Source: Bosea sp. NBC_00550 (GTDB lineage Bacteria; Pseudomonadota; Alphaproteobacteria; Rhizobiales; Beijerinckiaceae). Taken from it: a stretch of DNA of 64,000 nucleotides. Shown here in pieces: positions 15,865 to 23,164 of this stretch. The number at the start of each line of letters is the position of its first letter. The stretch's first letter is position 1. The notes under the pieces were generated by a model. It saw only the letters and a list, made by a program, of their open reading frames with translations, did not search any database and was not told where the DNA came from. A program made the position numbers and the translations under genes. The DNA lies in NCBI RefSeq assembly GCF_026020075.1, contig NZ_CP102772.1:3446501-3510500 (forward strand). The letters run 5' to 3'.

Positions 15865-17619
15865 TCAGGCGACCGCGGGGCTTGAGGGCGGAGCGCTCTG
15901 GGCGGCCTGCGCACCATGCAGGCTGCGATAGCGCCCGTCCTTGCGGGCGAGCAGCTGGGCGTGGCTGCCCTGCTCGACGACGTGCCCGTTCTCGACCACG
16001 ACGATCCGATCGGCATTGGCGATGGTGGCGAGCCGGTGCGCGATCACCAGCGTGGTCCGGCCGCGCGAGAGTTCCGCCAGCGATTGCTGGATCGCCTTCT
16101 CGGTCTCGGTGTCGAGCGCCGAGGTCGCCTCGTCGAGGATCAGGATCGGCGGGTTCTTCAGGAAGATGCGGGCGATGGCGAGGCGCTGCTTCTGGCCGCC
16201 GGAGAGCTTGACGCCGCGCTCGCCGATCACCGTGTCGAGGCCCTGCGGCAGCGCCGCGATCACGCCGTCGAGCCGGGCGCGGCGGGCCGCCTCGACGATC
16301 TCATCCTCGGTCGCGTCCAGCCGGCCATAGGCGATGTTGTCGCGGATCGAGCCGGCGAACAGGAAGACGTCCTGCTGCACGATGCCGATATTGGAACGCA
16401 GCGACTTCAGCGTCATGTCGCGGATGTCGATGCCGTCGATCAGGATCGCGCCGCCCGAGACCTCGTAGAAGCGCGGCAGCAGCGAGCAGATCGTGGTCTT
16501 GCCCGCGCCGGAGGGACCGACGAAAGCGATCGTCTCGCCGGCGCGGATATCGAGGCTGAGATCGGCGAAGACCGGCCTCTCCGCACTGTACCCGAACCGT
16601 ACGTCGCGATAGGCGATGTCGCCCTTCAGCCGCTGGATCGGATTGGCGCCGGGCCGATCGGCGACATCCGGCCGTGTTTCGAGGAAGGCGAGATAGCGCT
16701 GGAAGCCGGCGATGCCCTTCGGATAGCTCTCGATCACCGCGTTGATCTTGTCGACCGGGCGGAAGAACACGCCGACCAGCAGCAGGAAGCCGACGAAGCC
16801 ACCCGCCGACAGCTCGCCGCGCACCACGAACCACCCGCCCGCCAGCATCACCACGACCTGCACGAAGCGCATCGAGAGATAGGAGAGCGAGGTCGACGCC
16901 GCCATCAGCTTGTAGGCCTGGAGCTTGGTGTCACGGTAATGGCGGTTGCTCTCGGCGAAGAGCCGGCGCTCGTGATCCTCGTTGGCGAAGGCCTGGACGA
17001 CGCGGATGCCGCCGACATTCTCTTCGATGCGGGCGTTGAAGTCCCCGACCCGGCCGTAGAGCGCGTGCCAGTTCGTGGTCATGCGGCTGCCGTAGCGGAT
17101 AGTGACGAACGCCGTGAGCGGCACGACGAGCGCGGTGATGATGGCGAGCGGGGCGTGCACCCACATCATCAGCGCGAAGGCGCCGATCAGCGTCATCACC
17201 GCGATGAACAGGTCTTCCGGGCCGTGATGGGCGACCTCGCCGATCTCCTCGAGATCCTTGGTCAGCCGTGCCACGAGATGGCCGGTCTTCTGGTTGTCGA
17301 AGAAGCCGAAGGAGAGCTTCTGGAGGTGGTCGAAGGCCTTGGCGCGCATCTCGGTCTCGATGCCGATGCCGAGCATGTGGCCCCAATAGGTGACCACGAC
17401 CTGAAGGCCCGCGCTGGCCAGATACGCGACGAACAGGACGGCACCGGCGATGGCGATCATGCCGATCTCGCCGGTCGGCAGCAGCCGGTCGATGAACAGC
17501 GTCACCGCGACAGGAAAAGCGAGTTCGAGCAGGCCGGCCGCGACCGCGCAGCAGAAATCCAGCAGGAAAAGGCCACGATGCGGCCGATAATAGGCGGCGA
17601 ACCGCTTGATCAGATCCAT
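15865..17619 (-). CDS. ABC exporter, fused membrane and ATPase domains
   Basis: A 584-residue half-transporter of the MsbA/lipid-multidrug type. Six membrane helices lie within residues 1-320, followed by an ATPase domain with Walker A GPSGAGKTT near residue 370, the signature LSGGQKQR and Walker [13 protein letters not shown]. It would work as a homodimer exporting a hydrophobic or amphipathic substrate. It lies 23 bp after the FhuC-type ATPase gene on the same strand with a GGAGA ribosome site, so the two are probably cotranscribed. That points to a siderophore-related role, such as re-export of stripped siderophore, but lipid or drug export is equally possible by family. Confidence 0.85.
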   Translation of the reverse strand: MDLIKRFAAYYRPHRGLFLLDFCCAVAAGLLELAFPVAVTLFIDRLLPTGEIGMIAIAGAVLFVAYLASAGLQVVVTYWGHMLGIGIETEMRAKAFDHLQKLSFGFFDNQKTGHLVARLTKDLEEIGEVAHHGPEDLFIAVMTLIGAFALMMWVHAPLAIITALVVPLTAFVTIRYGSRMTTNWHALYGRVGDFNARIEENVGGIRVVQAFANEDHERRLFAESNRHYRDTKLQAYKLMAASTSLSYLSMRFVQVVVMLAGGWFVVRGELSAGGFVGFLLLVGVFFRPVDKINAVIESYPKGIAGFQRYLAFLETRPDVADRPGANPIQRLKGDIAYRDVRFGYSAERPVFADLSLDIRAGETIAFVGPSGAGKTTICSLLPRFYEVSGGAILIDGIDIRDMTLKSLRSNIGIVQQDVFLFAGSIRDNIAYGRLDATEDEIVEAARRARLDGVIAALPQGLDTVIGERGVKLSGGQKQRLAIARIFLKNPPILILDEATSALDTETEKAIQQSLAELSRGRTTLVIAHRLATIANADRIVVVENGHVVEQGSHAQLLARKDGRYRSLHGAQAAQSAPPSSPAVA

Positions 17620-17642
17620 GTCGGTCTCCGCGGCGATCGCGC

Positions 17643-18512
17643 TCAGGCTGGCAGGGCGATCGGACGCTGTGTCTGCGGATGGGCGATGACGCTCATGTCG
17701 ACGCCGTAGATACGGGCAAGCTGCTCGGAGGTCATCACGTCCTCGGGCGTTCCCCTGACGATCATCCTGCCGGAATGCAGCGCGATGATCTCGTCGCAGA
17801 ATCGCGCCGCCATATTGACGTCGTGCAGCACGACGATGACGCCGAGCCCCCGATCAGCGGAAAGCTTGTGCACCAGAGACAGCACCTCGATCTGATGGGC
17901 GATGTCGAGGGCCGAGGTCGGCTCGTCGAGGAGCAGGCACTCGGCATCCTGGGCGACCAGCATGGCGAGCCAGACGCGCTGGCGCTCGCCGCCCGAAAGC
18001 GTGTCGACCAGCCGGTCTGCGAAGCGCTCGACATCCGTCAGCACCATGGCTTCAGCGACCTTCTCGCGATCCTTGGCGCCGAAGCGGCCGAGCGCGCCAT
18101 GCCAGGGATAGCGGCCGAGCGCGACGAGTTCCTTGACCAGCAGCCCGGACGAGGGCGGCGTCTGCTGCGGCAGATAGGCGACCTTGCGCGCAAAGGCGCG
18201 GCCGTTCCAGGCATCGAGCGCCTTGCCTTCGAACCGGATCGCCCCGCCCGAGGGCGCCTGCTGGCGCGCCAGAAGCTTGAGCAGCGTCGACTTGCCCGAG
18301 CCGTTATGACCGATCAGCCCGATGACGCGCTGCGTCGGCAGCGACAATGTCAGCGGCTCCAGCAGCACGCGGCCCGGTACGCTGAACGTCAAACCCTCCA
18401 GCTCGAAGAGATCGCCCTGGCCGCCTGACAAGGAAACGCTCCCCGCCATCGACAGAGCTTGCGCTGCCAGAAGGCCGTCGCCGTGCGGAAATGCGGAAGC
18501 CTTGCTCTCCAT
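17643..18512 (-). CDS. fhuC: Iron-siderophore ABC importer ATPase (FhuC/FecE type)
   Basis: A 289-residue ATPase with Walker A GHNGSGKST near residue 70, a Q-loop in AYLPQQTPP, signature [10 protein letters not shown], Walker B CLLLDEPTSALD and the switch His in VLHDVNMAARFCDEI. The pattern is that of ATPases powering FecCD-type iron-siderophore permeases. Its partners, the binding protein (22274) and fused permease (23157), are encoded 4-5 kb away on the opposite strand, beyond the AraC regulator and receptor genes. ATG at 18512 has an AAGGCGAG ribosome site; the internal Met at 18449 has none. Confidence 0.88.
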   Translation of the reverse strand: MESKASAFPHGDGLLAAQALSMAGSVSLSGGQGDLFELEGLTFSVPGRVLLEPLTLSLPTQRVIGLIGHNGSGKSTLLKLLARQQAPSGGAIRFEGKALDAWNGRAFARKVAYLPQQTPPSSGLLVKELVALGRYPWHGALGRFGAKDREKVAEAMVLTDVERFADRLVDTLSGGERQRVWLAMLVAQDAECLLLDEPTSALDIAHQIEVLSLVHKLSADRGLGVIVVLHDVNMAARFCDEIIALHSGRMIVRGTPEDVMTSEQLARIYGVDMSVIAHPQTQRPIALPA

Positions 18513-18701
18513 GATCGAACTCGCCTTCGGGGGGTCGCTGGGGTTTCAGCCGTTGCGCCTCGCCCTACACCGCCGCGGCCGATGGCGGAAGTAGGGTGTT
18601 CCATTTCAGAATCGCATTGTCCGGTCCGGCCATGCGCCGGTCACCGTGTGCAGGGCTCTCGCGTACGGAACGCAAGAAAGGCCTGCGACAGATTGCCCGC
18701 C

Positions 18702-19601
18702 TCAGCCGAGCAGCGCCGAGCCCTGCACCGTGCCGCGCCGCCACGCGGCCGGCGTCTCGCCGACCATGCGCCGGAAGACGCGGGTGAAATGTGCCTGGTC
18801 GGAAAAGCCTGCTTCCACCGCCACCTCCGTCAGCGACCTGTCGCCGGCAGCAAGCAGGCGCTGGCCGCGCTCGATCCTGGCCTTGAGCTGCCACTGATGC
18901 GGCGGCAGCCCGGTCGAGGCCTTGAAGGCGTGGCTGAAATGCGATTGCGACAGGCCGACGAGCTCGGCGAGGTCCTGCAGGCGGATCGTGCCCGCCGCAT
19001 GCTGGGTGATGTAGTCGGTCGCCGCCTTGAGCTGCCAGCTCGCCAACGGGGTCCTGCGGCGCGGCGCGCTGCCGCGCACGCCCAGCAGATCGATCAGCAC
19101 GGCCAGAACCAGCCCGTCGCCATAGAGATCGTGCCGCCCATGGGGTTCGGCGCATTCGCCCGCGATGAGCCGGGCCAGCGTCTGGATACGCTCGTTCGAG
19201 AACATGATCCGCGGCTGCGTCAGCAGGTCGGGCGACAGGGCCTCCCCGAGGCGCTCGCTCACCTCGGCCGCATCGAAATGCAGATCGAGATGGCGGATGC
19301 GCATGCGCTGCTGCGTGTGCCCCCAGACCGGCACGCCGGCCGGCATGAAGCTGATCGAATGCGCCCGCCCCCGGCTGGAGACGCCGGGCTCCGATGCGTT
19401 CAGCCGCGTCTCGAAATTGCCCCCGACCTTGTCGAGCACCACGAACAGGCGCGGATGCTCCGAGACATACTCGCCTTTCGCCCCGGCCTGGCATTCCGCC
19501 TGCCAGAGATCGGCGACGACGCCGTTCCAGACGCGGTATTTGAGCGAGCCGATCACGCTGATGCCTTCGCGGACCGAATGCATGCGTGGCTGGAAACCCA
19601 T
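18702..19601 (-). CDS. AraC-family transcriptional regulator of the siderophore locus
   Basis: A 299-residue regulator. The C-terminal 100 residues hold two helix-turn-helix motifs (LQDLAELVGLSQSHFSHAFKAS and LTEVAVEAGFSDQAHFTRVFRR) followed by the conserved PAAWRR. The N-terminal 180 residues are a sensing domain of the kind found in siderophore-responsive activators such as PchR/RhrA. ATG at 19601 is chosen: it has a GGAGAGG ribosome site and gives a family-typical length, whereas the longer frame up to 19748 runs into the control region. It faces away from the TonB receptor gene, the usual layout for an activator that induces receptor synthesis when the cognate siderophore is present. Confidence 0.88.
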   Translation of the reverse strand: MGFQPRMHSVREGISVIGSLKYRVWNGVVADLWQAECQAGAKGEYVSEHPRLFVVLDKVGGNFETRLNASEPGVSSRGRAHSISFMPAGVPVWGHTQQRMRIRHLDLHFDAAEVSERLGEALSPDLLTQPRIMFSNERIQTLARLIAGECAEPHGRHDLYGDGLVLAVLIDLLGVRGSAPRRRTPLASWQLKAATDYITQHAAGTIRLQDLAELVGLSQSHFSHAFKASTGLPPHQWQLKARIERGQRLLAAGDRSLTEVAVEAGFSDQAHFTRVFRRMVGETPAAWRRGTVQGSALLG

Positions 19602-19688
19602 ATCTGCCTCTCCGATGGCCGGGCACTTGCGCCGCGGTGCGTGATCGAAATGCAACGCGAAGACCGCAATTGTACCTGCACGCCCAGA

Positions 19689-19743
19689 AACGTTCAATGC
19701 ATCACAGGAACGATCAATCCAGAATTTCGCAACGATGATACGG
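19689..19743 (+). promoter_or_regulatory. Three direct repeats, candidate AraC-type binding sites
   Basis: The sequence AACG(T/A)TCAATSC occurs at 19689 (AACGTTCAATGC) and 19709 (AACGATCAATCC), with a weaker third copy at 19731 (AACGATGATACG). The starts are 20 and 22 bp apart, close to two helical turns, matching how AraC-family proteins dock on tandem half-sites on one DNA face. They lie between the AraC start codon and the TonB receptor promoter region, upstream of the Irr-like box. Binding by the adjacent regulator is inference. Confidence 0.45.
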
Positions 19744-19766
19744 CACATCGTGAAGCAGTGCCCCGA

Positions 19767-19783
19767 TTTTGAATGGTTCTAAA
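19767..19783 (+). promoter_or_regulatory. Irr-type iron control element (ICE-like box)
   Basis: TTTTGAATGGTTCTAAA matches the rhizobial ICE consensus TTTAGAA-N3-TTCTAAA at 13 of 14 specified positions. In Hyphomicrobiales the haem-responsive Fur-family protein Irr binds such boxes. It sits 66 bp upstream of the TonB receptor start codon and 166 bp upstream of the divergent AraC gene, so it could control either or both. The match is read directly; regulation is inferred. Confidence 0.6.
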
Positions 19784-19848
19784 TTCAACCAATTCTGCTG
19801 AGGCACTCAATATTGGGGCTTGAACCGGTTATGTGCTATTTTACGAAT

Positions 19849-22050
19849 ATGAAGAGCCATTTTATTCTTTGCTCGACTGCATCGCTCGCAGCGCTCCTTT
19901 ACGGCGGCGCGGCGCTCGCTCAAACCCCACCGGGGCCGACGGTCCAGCTCGACACCATCACGGTCGAAGGCCAGGCCGACACCGCGGCGGGGCCTGTCAA
20001 CGGCTATGTCGCAACGCGCTCGGCCACGGGCTCGAAGGACAACACCCCGATCATCGCGATTCCGCAGGCCGTCTCCGTGGTCGGCCGCGAGGAGATCGAC
20101 GATCGCAAGGCCCTCAAGGTCGATGAAGCCCTGCGCTACACAGCCGGCGTCGCCGCGCAGACCTTCGGGCCCGATCCCGATACCGACTGGTTCTACATCC
20201 GCGGCTTCCAGGCGACGCAGACCGGCGTCTTCATGGACGGCCTCCAGCTCTATTCCTACGGCTTCGGCGGCTTCCAGATCGACCCGTTCCTGCTCGAGCG
20301 CGTCGAGGTCCTGAAGGGCCCGGCCTCCGTGCTCTATGGCGGCGCCAATCCGGGCGGCATCATCAACCTCGTCAGCAAGCGCCCGAACGGCAAGAACTTC
20401 GGCAATGTCGAGGTCGGCATCAATAATTTCGGCAACGCCTATGTCGGCATCGATGTCGGCGTCAGCGACAAGAAGGGCATCTGGAGCACGCGCCTGACGG
20501 GCAGACTCTCGGGCGGCGACCAGTACACCGACTATTCCAAGGATTTCCGCGGCGTGATCATGCCGCAGATCACCTACCAGCCGACCGGCGCCACCCGTTT
20601 CACCGCCTACGGTATGTACGCGGCGCTCGATCAGGTCCGTGTCGGCGGCGGCTTCCTGCCCTATGTCGGCACGGTGGTGAACGCGCCCTTCGGCAAGATC
20701 CGCCGCGACGCCTTCTTCGGCGAGCCGGCGATCGACGATCAGGAGCGCACCCAGACGCTCGTCGGCTACGAGTTCCAGCACCAGTTCGCCAACAACTGGA
20801 ACTTCACGCAGAACCTGCGCTACGGCGTGATGACGGGCTCGCAGCTCGGCCCCTACGGCTACGGCTACTTCGCTCCGGATTCGCCCTTCGGCAATCGCTT
20901 CCAGCCGGTGGGGCCGGACTACCAGCTCTACCGCATCGGCTTCCAGGAGCGGACGCGGGTCAGGACGTTCACGGTCGACAACCGCATCGACGGCAAGGTC
21001 GATACCGGACCGCTGCAGCATTCGCTGCTGTTCGGCGTCGACTACAGATACTTCAACATCGACCACACGCAGGCTTCGGGCGGCGCCACGCCGATCAGTG
21101 TGACCAACCCGATCTACGGCGCACCGCAGGGCATGCCCGGCGTCTATCTCGACCAGGACCTGAAGCATCATCAGCTCGGCTTCTACGCGCAGGACCAGAT
21201 CCGCTTCGGCGGCGGCTGGCTGCTGACGCTGAACGGCCGCTACGACTATGTCGACAAGAAGTCGGTCAGCGCGCCCGGGCTACTATTCTCGCCGAGCTAC
21301 GAGAAAGAGGAGGCCGCCTGGAGCGGCCGCGCCGGCCTCGCCTATGAATTCGCCAACGGGCTGACCCCCTATGCCAGCGTCGCAACCTTCTTCAACCCGG
21401 TCTTCGACGCGAACCCGAACCTCACCGGCGGAGCGGCCCAGCCCTTCCGTCCGGAAGAGGGCCGGCAGTTCGAGGCCGGCGTGAAGTACAAGCCGACCTT
21501 CATGGACGCGCTGCTCACGGCCTCGGTCTTCCACCTCACCAAGCAGAACGTGCTGAACCCGGCGCCGACGGCGATCAATCTCTTTGCCCAGCAGCAGCTC
21601 GGCGAAGTGACGTCGCGCGGCGTCGAGTTCGAGGCCAAGGCCAACGTCACCAAGGACCTGAAGCTGCTCGCCTCCTTCACCGCCTTCGACCTGAAGACGA
21701 CCAAGGACACCCGCCCGTTGCTCGTCGGCAAGACGCCGATCGTCGTCCCGGAGGTCACCGCTTCGGCCTGGCTCGACTACACCGTGCCGGAAGGCTTCTT
21801 CAAAGGCGTCGGGCTCGGCGCCGGCGTGCGCTATGTCGGCCGCTCCTTCGCCGATGCCGAGAACACGCTGAAGGTGCCGGCCGCGACCCTCGTCGATGCC
21901 GCGATCCGCTACCAGATCGGCAACTGGGGCATGGCGGTCAACGTCACCAACCTCTTCGACAAGACCTATGTGAAGAGCTGCAACGGCTATTCCGGCTGCG
22001 GCTACGGCGATGCGCGCACCGTCACCGTCTCGGCGAATTACCGCTGGTAA
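19849..22050 (+). CDS. TonB-dependent siderophore receptor (FhuA-like)
   Basis: Outer-membrane ferric-siderophore transporter of 733 residues. ATG 19849 gives a clean signal peptide (KSHFILCSTASLAALLYGGAALAQ); frames starting at 19813 or 19831 would add a poor N-terminus. After it come a TonB-box-like segment (DTITVEG), a plug domain (IAIPQAVSVVGREEI, WFYIRGFQ, RVEVLKGPASVLYGGANPGGIINLVSKRP) and a 22-strand barrel ending in an aromatic residue (VSANYRW), the usual outer-membrane insertion signal. A Cys pair near the C-terminus (KSCNGYSGCGYGD) is also common in FhuA-type receptors. It heads the plus-strand uptake genes and is probably controlled by the ICE-like box and AraC repeats upstream. 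Confidence 0.93.
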   Translation: MKSHFILCSTASLAALLYGGAALAQTPPGPTVQLDTITVEGQADTAAGPVNGYVATRSATGSKDNTPIIAIPQAVSVVGREEIDDRKALKVDEALRYTAGVAAQTFGPDPDTDWFYIRGFQATQTGVFMDGLQLYSYGFGGFQIDPFLLERVEVLKGPASVLYGGANPGGIINLVSKRPNGKNFGNVEVGINNFGNAYVGIDVGVSDKKGIWSTRLTGRLSGGDQYTDYSKDFRGVIMPQITYQPTGATRFTAYGMYAALDQVRVGGGFLPYVGTVVNAPFGKIRRDAFFGEPAIDDQERTQTLVGYEFQHQFANNWNFTQNLRYGVMTGSQLGPYGYGYFAPDSPFGNRFQPVGPDYQLYRIGFQERTRVRTFTVDNRIDGKVDTGPLQHSLLFGVDYRYFNIDHTQASGGATPISVTNPIYGAPQGMPGVYLDQDLKHHQLGFYAQDQIRFGGGWLLTLNGRYDYVDKKSVSAPGLLFSPSYEKEEAAWSGRAGLAYEFANGLTPYASVATFFNPVFDANPNLTGGAAQPFRPEEGRQFEAGVKYKPTFMDALLTASVFHLTKQNVLNPAPTAINLFAQQQLGEVTSRGVEFEAKANVTKDLKLLASFTAFDLKTTKDTRPLLVGKTPIVVPEVTASAWLDYTVPEGFFKGVGLGAGVRYVGRSFADAENTLKVPAATLVDAAIRYQIGNWGMAVNVTNLFDKTYVKSCNGYSGCGYGDARTVTVSANYRW

Positions 22051-22066
22051 GGGCACCATCAACCAC

Positions 22067-22097
22067 CCAAGGCCGCAGCCACCCGCTGCGGCCTTGG
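22067..22097 (+). terminator. Perfect 13-bp hairpin after the TonB receptor gene
   Basis: CCAAGGCCGCAGC pairs perfectly with GCTGCGGCCTTGG around a 5-base loop, 17 bases past the receptor stop codon. It should terminate or attenuate transcription, so the downstream fhuD-like operon may be expressed at a lower level or from its own promoter. There is no T run. Confidence 0.65.
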
Positions 22098-22136
22098 GGC
22101 TGTGCTCGAACACATTGAATTTTCACGGAACCGCGC

Positions 22137-22232
22137 CGTCATCCCGGGCTTGACCCGGGATCCATGCCGGGTTTCTCAAGAGATCGTCAGGCATGGATCC
22201 CGGGTCTCCGCTTCGCCGCGTCCGGGATGACA
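22137..22232. repeat. REP-like palindromic repeat, family 1 copy A
   Basis: A 96-bp interspersed element bounded by CGTCATCCCGG and CCGGGATGACA. Inside, GGGATCCATGCC and GGCATGGATCCC form a second inverted pair, so the whole can fold into a long hairpin. A close relative is present at 60769-60880. It is non-coding and lies between the receptor terminator and the fhuD-like gene. Confidence 0.8.
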
Positions 22233-22273
22233 TGCGTTTCAATCAAAACGCAGCACGCACTAGACCCTGATAG

Positions 22274-23164
22274 ATGATCGCCCTCCCTCCATTCCCGACA
22301 CGACGCGGCGCACTCGCGCTTCTCGCGGCTGCGGGCCTGCCGCTGCCGGCCCGGGCGGCCGGCCTGCGCGTCGCAACCGTGGACTGGTCGGTGCTGGAGA
22401 CATTGCTCGCGCTCGAAGCTCCCCCGGTCGCCGCACCGGAATTGCGGCAGTTCCGCGAGGTCGCGGTCGAGCCGGAGGTGCCGGCAGGGGTCACCGATCT
22501 CGGCCTGCGCGGCACCGTCAACTTCGAATTGCTGCTGCTGTCGCGACCGGAGCTGATCTACTCGTCCAGCTTCTATGTCTCGTCCGAACCACGTTTGCGT
22601 CGGATCGCGCCGGTCGAGAGCTTCTCGATCTATGCGCCGGGGCGAGCCCCCTATGAGCCGGCGGTCGCCATGACTCGCAGCATCGGCGAGCGCCTCGGCA
22701 TCGCCGCCGGGGCCGAGCGCTACATCGCCGAGACCGAGGCCGAACTCGCGGCCCTGCGCGAACGGCTGAAGCCCCATGCCGCGCGCCCGGTGATCCCGGT
22801 CAATCTCGGCGACACCAGGCATTTCCGCGTCTTCGGCGCCGACAGCATGTTCGGCGAAGTGCTGACGCGTCTCGGCCTCGCCAACGCCTGGACGGACCAG
22901 ACGAGCTATTCCGCCATGGCGCCGATCGGCCTCGAGGCGCTCGTTCGCATGCCCGATGCCTTCGTCGCGCTGATCCCGCCGGTGCCGCCCGGCGCGATGC
23001 GCACGCTCGCGGCCAGCGCCTTCTGGAACGCCCTGCCCAATCTCCGCGACGGGCGATTGCTGGAGCTCGGCTCGATCAATCCCTATGGTGGCCTGCCCGC
23101 GGCACGGCGCTTCGCGCGGCTGCTGGCAGAGGCTTTGCTCAAGGCGGAGACGGCGCGTGGCTGA
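22274..23164 (+). CDS. fhuD: Periplasmic iron-siderophore binding protein (FhuD-like)
   Basis: A 296-residue binding protein with a twin-arginine-like leader (PTRRGALALLAAAGLPLPARAAG). The mature part shows the helical-backbone lobed pattern of the FhuD/BtuF group: RVATVDWSVLETLLAL, GTVNFELLLLSRPELIYSS, a central long-helix region around AAGAERYIAETEAELAALRERL, then FRVFGADSMFGEVLTRLGL. It captures the ferric siderophore released by the receptor and delivers it to the permease encoded immediately downstream, whose GTG start overlaps its stop by 8 bp. Confidence 0.87.
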   Translation: MIALPPFPTRRGALALLAAAGLPLPARAAGLRVATVDWSVLETLLALEAPPVAAPELRQFREVAVEPEVPAGVTDLGLRGTVNFELLLLSRPELIYSSSFYVSSEPRLRRIAPVESFSIYAPGRAPYEPAVAMTRSIGERLGIAAGAERYIAETEAELAALRERLKPHAARPVIPVNLGDTRHFRVFGADSMFGEVLTRLGLANAWTDQTSYSAMAPIGLEALVRMPDAFVALIPPVPPGAMRTLAASAFWNALPNLRDGRLLELGSINPYGGLPAARRFARLLAEALLKAETARG

